From: Arthrobacter saudimassiliensis
Lineage (GTDB): Bacteria; Actinomycetota; Actinomycetes; Actinomycetales; Micrococcaceae
NCBI GenBank assembly: GCA_900016675.1
Contig: LN483072.1
Coordinates: 640,052-704,051 of the forward strand
Direction: 5' to 3'
Length of the DNA: 64,000 nucleotides
Of the stretch, positions 56,972-64,000 are shown one piece after another (the stretch's first letter is position 1; each line of letters starts with the position of its first letter). A program made the position numbers and the translations under genes. The notes beneath the pieces are model-generated. The model saw only the letters and a program-made list of their open reading frames with translations, was not told where the DNA came from and searched no databases.

Positions 56972-57217
56972 TTGCAGTTCGACCCCATCAAATGGCCCGG
57001 CCGGCAGCGGTCGCTGATGCACCGTGTTCCGGGCAACCACCTCTTCGGCAGGCTCACACGTCTGGGGACCTTCCCCCTGGTGATGCTCCTGCTGCTTCTG
57101 CTGGGCATTGCCGGACTGCTCCAGCTGGCTGAAGGGGACGCCGGGTTTGCCGGCGCCTCGCCCGCTGCCGAAGCGCCGGTCCCGGTCCCGGAGCCGCCTG
57201 CAGGGCTGCGGGGCTAG
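56972..57217 (+). CDS. Small single-span membrane protein
   Basis: 81 residues with one membrane helix (about 34-54: TFPLVMLLLLLLGIAGLLQL), a basic N-terminus (KWPGRQRSLMHRV, cytoplasmic) and a Pro/Ala/Glu-rich C-terminal tail. TTG 56972 is preceded by GGAGGAG at four bases, a strong site for such a start. A terminator follows. No family recognised. Confidence 0.6.
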   Translation: MQFDPIKWPGRQRSLMHRVPGNHLFGRLTRLGTFPLVMLLLLLLGIAGLLQLAEGDAGFAGASPAAEAPVPVPEPPAGLRG

Positions 57218-57224
57218 GACAACA

Positions 57225-57259
57225 CAGGAGCGGGGCCGCGTGCTGCGGCCCCGCTCCTG
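57225..57259. terminator. Bidirectional terminator
   Basis: Perfect 15-bp stem CAGGAGCGGGGCCGC (57225-57239) with its complement at 57245-57259 and a 5-base loop, between the small membrane protein gene and the convergent adhesin gene. Confidence 0.85.
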
Positions 57260-57275
57260 CGCTCCCCGCCGGCTG

Positions 57276-59087
57276 CTAAGCCTGATCGTGCAGCTGTGTC
57301 CGCCGGCGGCGGATGAGTCCCGGCATCAGCAGCAGGGCCCCGGCTGCGGCCGCGGCTGCGCCCGCACCGAGCAGGGGAAGCGTTCCGCCGGCTCCGGTTT
57401 CGGGCAGGGACGGCCGCTCCGGCGCCGGGGCGGGAGCGGGTTCCCGGCTGACCTCATTGGTGAGCACCGCGTCGATGGTGGCCCCCGGCTGGATCGCCAC
57501 CGTCACGGGATCGCCGCCGGTCACCTGCACGCCCTGGACGGCGCCCGTCGCGGTTTCCGTGACGGTACATTCGGTTCCGGCGGGCAGGTCCGCGAACGCC
57601 TGCACGTATTCTCCGGCCGCGGTGCCGGCCGGCAGGAGGATGGTCTCGTTCAGCACGTCGGCGCAGACCACGTTGACCGAGATCTCGCCCTGCAGCCCGG
57701 CTCCGGTTCCGGTGATCACCTTGGTCACGTTCAGGCTCCCCGGCCGGTAGCTGACCGTGTTGGTGACCAGGACCTGGGCGCCTTCTTCGGGAACGACAAC
57801 CTCCTGCGGAGCATCGGACAGAACCTCCACGGCCGCTGTAGCCCCCGTCACCGGTTCCGTAATGACGCACGTGCTGCCGGCCCGGATGCCGCTGAAGGTG
57901 AATTCCTGGACCTCTGAGGCACCGGCGGGGACGTCGGCGGTGAAGACGAAGCCGGGTCCGCAATCCACCACGAGCTGGCTGGCCCCCTGCTCGCCCAGCG
58001 CGTTTCCGGTGAAGGCCTTATTGACCTCCAGTTCGCCGGGTGCGTAGAACTCGACCGCGCCCGCCGCGGTGGCATCGAGTTCGGCATTTTGGGCAAGGAT
58101 CAGGCGCTGGGCGTCAGTGAAGGCCGGATTGTTGCCGTCGTAGAGGTAGACCTGGCCCCGCTGGACGGGCACCACGGCCCGGGCGGTCAGTACCGTGGTG
58201 GTGGCGACGGCGGTATCGCTGCGTATCCAAAGGGATGTACCGGACGGTACGGCGCTCCCGGAGGGAAGCTCTGCAGTGCCAGCCGGGTCGGTGTACAGGG
58301 TAAAGCCGGCGGGCACGGACACCGTTATTTCAGCCGCCCCCTCAGCTGTCACCACGAAGGGCCCGGCCGGCGAGCCGGCTGGTGCGGCAGCTGCAGGAGG
58401 GGTGACCGTGACGTTCGGGGCCGGAGGCTCGACGAGCGGTCCGTTTGCCTGGGTATCAGCGACAATCGCCGCCGCTGCGGCACGGATGTCCGGCTGCGTG
58501 CTGCTGACCACCAACCCGTCAGTGAAGTACCAAATCGCGGCCTGCACGGCCGCGGCGCGCTGGTCGGGGCCCAGTGCGGCGGGTTCTCCGGTCGTTGGGT
58601 AGTAGGAGTTGAGGATGTAGGTGACGTATCCAATGTTGGGTACGTTCGATTCCTCCCATGTTCCGTTCTCGTAGCCGACACCGTTTTCGGTGGAGACCCG
58701 CAGGTTAATGCAGTACATCTCCCCGGTCAGGCCTTCATCGGAGACGCTTTCGGTGATGATGGTTCCTGCGAAAGTCGACAGTGCTTCATACCCCGCCGGG
58801 TCCGTCTCAGGATAGGGTGCGGCCGGATCCTGGGTAATCGGAGTGGGCGGCTGGAGACCCGCTAACGTCTGGCCGGAACCTGTACCGGAAATAATCAGAT
58901 CAGTATTCGGGCCTATCACCGGCAGAACGTTAGCCGGAGGAACATTGATCCTTGCCTGCGCGGGCGCACCCAATGGGAACAGGACCAAGGCCAGGGCCGC
59001 CAGCAGGCTCCCCACCGCCGATCGGCTCCTGCGGTGTCGGTTGCGGGCTGATTGCCGGTCCTCCGGCAGGAAACGAACCCAGCTCAT
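57276..59087 (-). CDS. Thioester-domain adhesin with LPETG anchor (copy 1)
   Basis: 603 residues. Signal peptide about 1-46 (LLAALALVLFPLGAPAQA). The thioester domain has MYCINLRV with Cys126 and AAVQAAIWYFTDG with Gln182, the pair that forms a Cys-Gln thioester used for covalent attachment to host or environmental surfaces. A Pro/Ala-rich linker and beta-sandwich repeats follow (SLNVTKVITGTGAGL, GTECTVTETATGAVQ; DUF5979-like). LPETG, a hydrophobic stretch and RRRR form a sortase signal at the C-terminus. ATG 59087 follows GGAAGG by five bases. Its last 471 bp are almost identical to the next gene. Confidence 0.85.
   Translation of the reverse strand: MSWVRFLPEDRQSARNRHRRSRSAVGSLLAALALVLFPLGAPAQARINVPPANVLPVIGPNTDLIISGTGSGQTLAGLQPPTPITQDPAAPYPETDPAGYEALSTFAGTIITESVSDEGLTGEMYCINLRVSTENGVGYENGTWEESNVPNIGYVTYILNSYYPTTGEPAALGPDQRAAAVQAAIWYFTDGLVVSSTQPDIRAAAAAIVADTQANGPLVEPPAPNVTVTPPAAAAPAGSPAGPFVVTAEGAAEITVSVPAGFTLYTDPAGTAELPSGSAVPSGTSLWIRSDTAVATTTVLTARAVVPVQRGQVYLYDGNNPAFTDAQRLILAQNAELDATAAGAVEFYAPGELEVNKAFTGNALGEQGASQLVVDCGPGFVFTADVPAGASEVQEFTFSGIRAGSTCVITEPVTGATAAVEVLSDAPQEVVVPEEGAQVLVTNTVSYRPGSLNVTKVITGTGAGLQGEISVNVVCADVLNETILLPAGTAAGEYVQAFADLPAGTECTVTETATGAVQGVQVTGGDPVTVAIQPGATIDAVLTNEVSREPAPAPAPERPSLPETGAGGTLPLLGAGAAAAAAGALLLMPGLIRRRRTQLHDQA
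57294..57764. repeat. 471-bp direct repeat, copy A
   Basis: Almost identical to 59294-59764, exactly 2,000 bp away. Only about a dozen differences are visible, mostly at the left end; from 57373 on only four bases differ. It encodes the C-terminal beta repeats, LPETG and anchor of adhesin copy 1. Identity ends sharply at 57764. Confidence 0.9.
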
Positions 59088-59287
59088 AAGCACCTTCCTG
59101 TGTGCCTGGTGTCAGTTGGTGAGGAACATGCGCCTGCAGAGGCGCGATGGCCCGACGGTATGGCAGCCGCCGGTGAAGCGCTACGGTGGCGAGCCGAAAA
59201 TGACCGCTTCAGGACGTATTCGTGCTCAAGCCGGCGAGAGGAACGGTGGAAACCCGGTGCATGGCGGCCCCGGAAAAGAACGGCTTC

Positions 59288-61087
59288 CTATCCCTGTGTC
59301 CGCCGGCTGCGGATGAGGCCTGGTATCAGCAGCAGGGCCCCGGCTGCTGGCGCGGCTGCGCCTGCACCGAGCAGGGGAAGCGTTCCGCCGGCTCCGGTTT
59401 CGGGCAGGGACGGCCGCTCCGGCGCCGGGGCGGGAGCGGGTTCCCGGCTGACCTCATTGGTGAGCACCGCGTCGATGGCGGCCCCCGGCTGGATCGCCAC
59501 CGTCACGGGATCGCCGCCTTTCACCTGCACGCCCTGGACGGCGCCCGTCGCGGTTTCCGTGACGGTACATTCGGTTCCGGCGGGCAGGTCCGCGAACGCC
59601 TGCACGTATTCTCCGGCCGCGGTGCCGGCCGGCAGGAGGATGGTCTCGTTCAGCACGTCGGCGCAGACCACGTTGACCGAAATCTCGCCCTGCAGCCCGG
59701 CTCCGGTTCCGGTGATCACCTTGGTCACGTTCAGGCTCCCCGGCCGGTAGCTGACCGTGTTGGTCACGGCAACGGCGGCGCCCTCCGCGGTCAGGACGGC
59801 CTCCTGGGGAGTATCCGTCGTGACGTCCACGGCCGTGGTGGCACCCGTGATGGGCTCGGTCACCACACAGGTGGTGCCCACCGGGATGTCCGTGAACACG
59901 AACGTGGCGGGTTCAACCGCGCCGGCCGGTACGTCGGCGTTGAAGGTGTATCCCTCGCCGCAGTCAATCAGCAGCTGCCCGGCTCCCTGCTGCCCCGCCG
60001 CCTCTCCGAGGAACGATTTGGTCACCGACAGGTCTCCCACCGGGAAGAACTCAGCGGTGGCCTGGGCCGTGGCTTCCAGGACCGCCGTCTGGGCCAGGAT
60101 CAGCCGCTGGGCATCGGTAATGGCCGGATTGTTTCCGTCATACAGGTACACCTCGCCCCGCTGGACCGTCACGGCGGCACGGGCCGACAACACCCCCGAG
60201 TCCGGAATGACAGCGGCACTGCGGATCCAGATCTGGGTTCCGGAGGCAACCTCCGACTCGTTGGCGATCTCCACCGTTCCGGCGGCGTCGCTGTACATGG
60301 TGAAGCCTTCGGGAACAGAGACGGTGACGACGGCCGCGTTTTCGGCGGCAACGGTGAACGGGCCGGCGGGAGATCCCACGGGCGCGGCTGCCGACGGCGG
60401 TGTGACGGTGACGTTCGGTGCCGGCGGTTCGACAACGGGCCCGTTGGCCTGGGCGTCCGCAATGATCGCTTCCACGGCAGGTCGGATGGCTGTCTGGTCG
60501 GCGTTGAGGACACACCCGTCGGAGAAGTACCAGATCGCCGCCTGCACGGCCGCCGCCTGCTGATTAGCGGTCAGGCCCGCAGGTGCTGCCGGGTTGGCAG
60601 GGTAGTAGTTGTTCAGGATGTACGCGACATAGCCGACGTTCGACACATTCGACTCAGCCCAGGTCCCGTTCTCGTAGCCGATGCCCGGCTCGGTCAGTAC
60701 CCGGATGTTGATGCAGTACATCTCTCCCGTGAGGGTGGGGTCATCGATGCTGGCGGTGGTGATGATTCCGGCAAAGCCATTCTCCGCAGTGTAGCCGGCC
60801 GGCGGTGAAGCCGGGTACGGCGCGGTGGGGTCCTGGGGCGTCGCAGCGGGCGGCACGGCGCCGAGCACGTTCTGCCCCGCACCCGTGCCGTTCATCTGCA
60901 TGTCGGTGTTGGGACCGAAAATGGGCGAAACGACACCCACGATATCTCCCACCCGCGCCTGTGCCGGGGCGGCGAAGGGCAGCAGGACCATCGCTGCGGT
61001 GACCAGGAGCGTCCATCAGGCTGCGTGCCTGCGCCGGCGGTATGGTCCGGTGGCGCCCGGGTGTGACCGGCCGTGATGCGACCTCAT
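59288..61087 (-). pseudogene. Thioester-domain adhesin (copy 2), stop codon in signal peptide
   Basis: The natural start is ATG 61087 with GAAGG six bases upstream. It reads 23 codons (basic n-region ending RRRRHAA), then TGA (61018-61016), then continues in frame with WTLLVTAAMVLLPFAAPAQA, the hydrophobic core and cleavage site, and a complete adhesin. The thioester Cys (MYCINIRV) and Gln (AVQAAIWYFSDG), the beta repeats, LPETG and anchor are all kept. Replacing TGA by CGA restores a 599-codon gene. The internal ATG at 60991 gives only a 12-residue hydrophobic remnant, unlikely to export. So it is a very recent pseudogene, an off-state, or depends on readthrough. Confidence 0.8.
59294..59764. 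repeat. 471-bp direct repeat, copy B
   Basis: Counterpart of 57294-57764 at exactly 2,000 bp offset. It encodes the C-terminal region of adhesin copy 2. Differences change a few residues (ATID/AAID, VTGG/VKGG and several at the extreme C-terminus). Confidence 0.9.
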
Positions 61088-61269
61088 GGGCGGACCTTCT
61101 TCAGCGGTGAGAGTGATGTCAGCGCATGCCGCAGCTGCTGCCGCCGGCACGAGCCGTCACGCTACCGAGTGCCGCCCGTATGCACCACAGGGGGCGGCTG
61201 TTTTCGGCCGCGGGCCGCCCGGAAAAGAACGACGGGCGGGCTTGTGAGGGGTACGTGGGTTAAAGGGGT

Positions 61270-61297
61270 GAGGGCCCCGCGTCGTTGCGGGGCCCTC
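61270..61297 (-). terminator. rRNA operon terminator
   Basis: 11-bp perfect stem GAGGGCCCCGC with its complement, loop GTCGTT. It lies 15 bases beyond the 3' end of 5S rRNA; read on the minus strand it is followed by a pyrimidine-rich stretch with CCCCTTT. Confidence 0.85.
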
Positions 61298-61311
61298 CCT
61301 GTTAATGGTTG

Positions 61312-61428
61312 TCCGGCGGTGACCTACTCTCCCACACCCTCCCGGGTGCAGTACCATCGGCGCTGTGGGTCTTAGCTTCCGGGTTCGGAATGGGACCGGG
61401 CGTTTCCCCCACGCTGTGACCGCCGTAA
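61312..61428 (-). rRNA. rrf: 5S ribosomal RNA
   Basis: About 117 bases. 5' TTACGGCGGTC pairs with 3' GGTCACCGCCGG; the conserved loop CCCATTCCGAACCCGGAAG and the GGTACTGC segment are present. End positions are accurate to a few bases. Confidence 0.96.
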
Positions 61429-61617
61429 CCCTTGCCACCAACCAACAACCCCCCTTGCGGGACCTGTGGTGGTGAAACCTTGTGGTTACACGTGTTCAAC
61501 CGTGTATTCAATTGTGTGGTGTTCCCTGGCCCTGTCACCTGGTGGTGGTGTGGGTTGTTGGTTGGGAACCACATAGTGGACGCGTAGCATTCGTGCTGTT
61601 TTTTTCGTGTGTGGTGT

Positions 61618-64000
<2,383 letters not shown>

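Noticed and set aside
59757..60563. 268-codon plus-strand frame, and the 528-codon frame from 59222
   Set aside because: Antisense to the second adhesin; codon pattern and lack of ribosome site argue against a gene.

Overview
The window is high-G+C DNA (clearly well above 60% by eye, third positions almost all G or C). It has GTG/TTG starts, strong G+C-rich hairpin terminators, several apparently leaderless promoters and LAxTG/LPxTG surface proteins. The gene set (otsAB, FemX-like transferase, CHAD protein, UgpC/MsiK-type ATPase, DUF4032-like protein, SorC-type regulator beside glpD/glpT) suggests an actinobacterium, most likely an Arthrobacter-like member of the Micrococcaceae. The genus is an inference, not read from a marker comparison.

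Layout. 1-2.3 kb: 5' part of a FemABX peptidyltransferase gene and a luciferase-like monooxygenase. 2.3-8.3 kb: a pxp (5-oxoproline/lactam) operon in which pxpA, pxpB and pxpC are combined with a biotin carboxylase and a small biotin carrier, divergent from a PucR regulator with paired palindromes between them. 8.2-18.7 kb: housekeeping and hypothetical genes (MFS exporter, CHAD, aldo/keto reductase, DoxX-like, ZapE, DUF1540, HNH nuclease, S4 protein, acetyl/succinyl-CoA transferase) and then tRNA-Lys. 19-26.3 kb: a Tat-exported nuclease/phosphatase-like protein, a 1,290-residue sortase-anchored LTD/metallophosphoesterase protein, a PTH2 protein and a TPM/DUF5129-like membrane protein. 26.5-31.8 kb: an SDR and a glycerol-3-phosphate block (SorC regulator, glpD, glpT). 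31.9-40.4 kb: a LacI-controlled sugar uptake and oxidation operon (ABC binding protein and two permeases, two Gfo/Idh dehydrogenases, sugar isomerase, ThuA).

41.87-46.38 kb is a decayed integrative element in the 3' end of tRNA-Thr(TGT). It is bounded by 44-bp direct repeats and holds a broken phage capsid gene, a broken XRE regulator, an excisionase-like HTH protein, a small lipoprotein, a serine recombinase lacking a catalytic arginine and an intact DUF3800 gene. No integrase was seen.

46.5-57.2 kb: DsbA-like protein, trehalose synthesis (otsA-otsB), a multi-sugar ABC ATPase, a DUF4032-like protein, a GH13 alpha-glucosidase, a GlcD-type oxidase and small proteins. 57.3-61.1 kb: two tandem thioester-domain LPETG adhesin genes sharing an almost identical 471-bp 3' tract; the second carries a stop codon inside its signal peptide. 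61.3-64 kb: the 5S and the 3' three-quarters of the 23S rRNA genes, minus strand.

Functional links. The sugar ABC operon has no ATPase, and the UgpC-type ATPase at 50 kb is a candidate shared energiser. The pxp operon has every part of a split urea-carboxylase-like enzyme. The two exported hydrolases at 19-24 kb could work together on extracellular phosphate esters. No CRISPR array and no intact prophage were seen.
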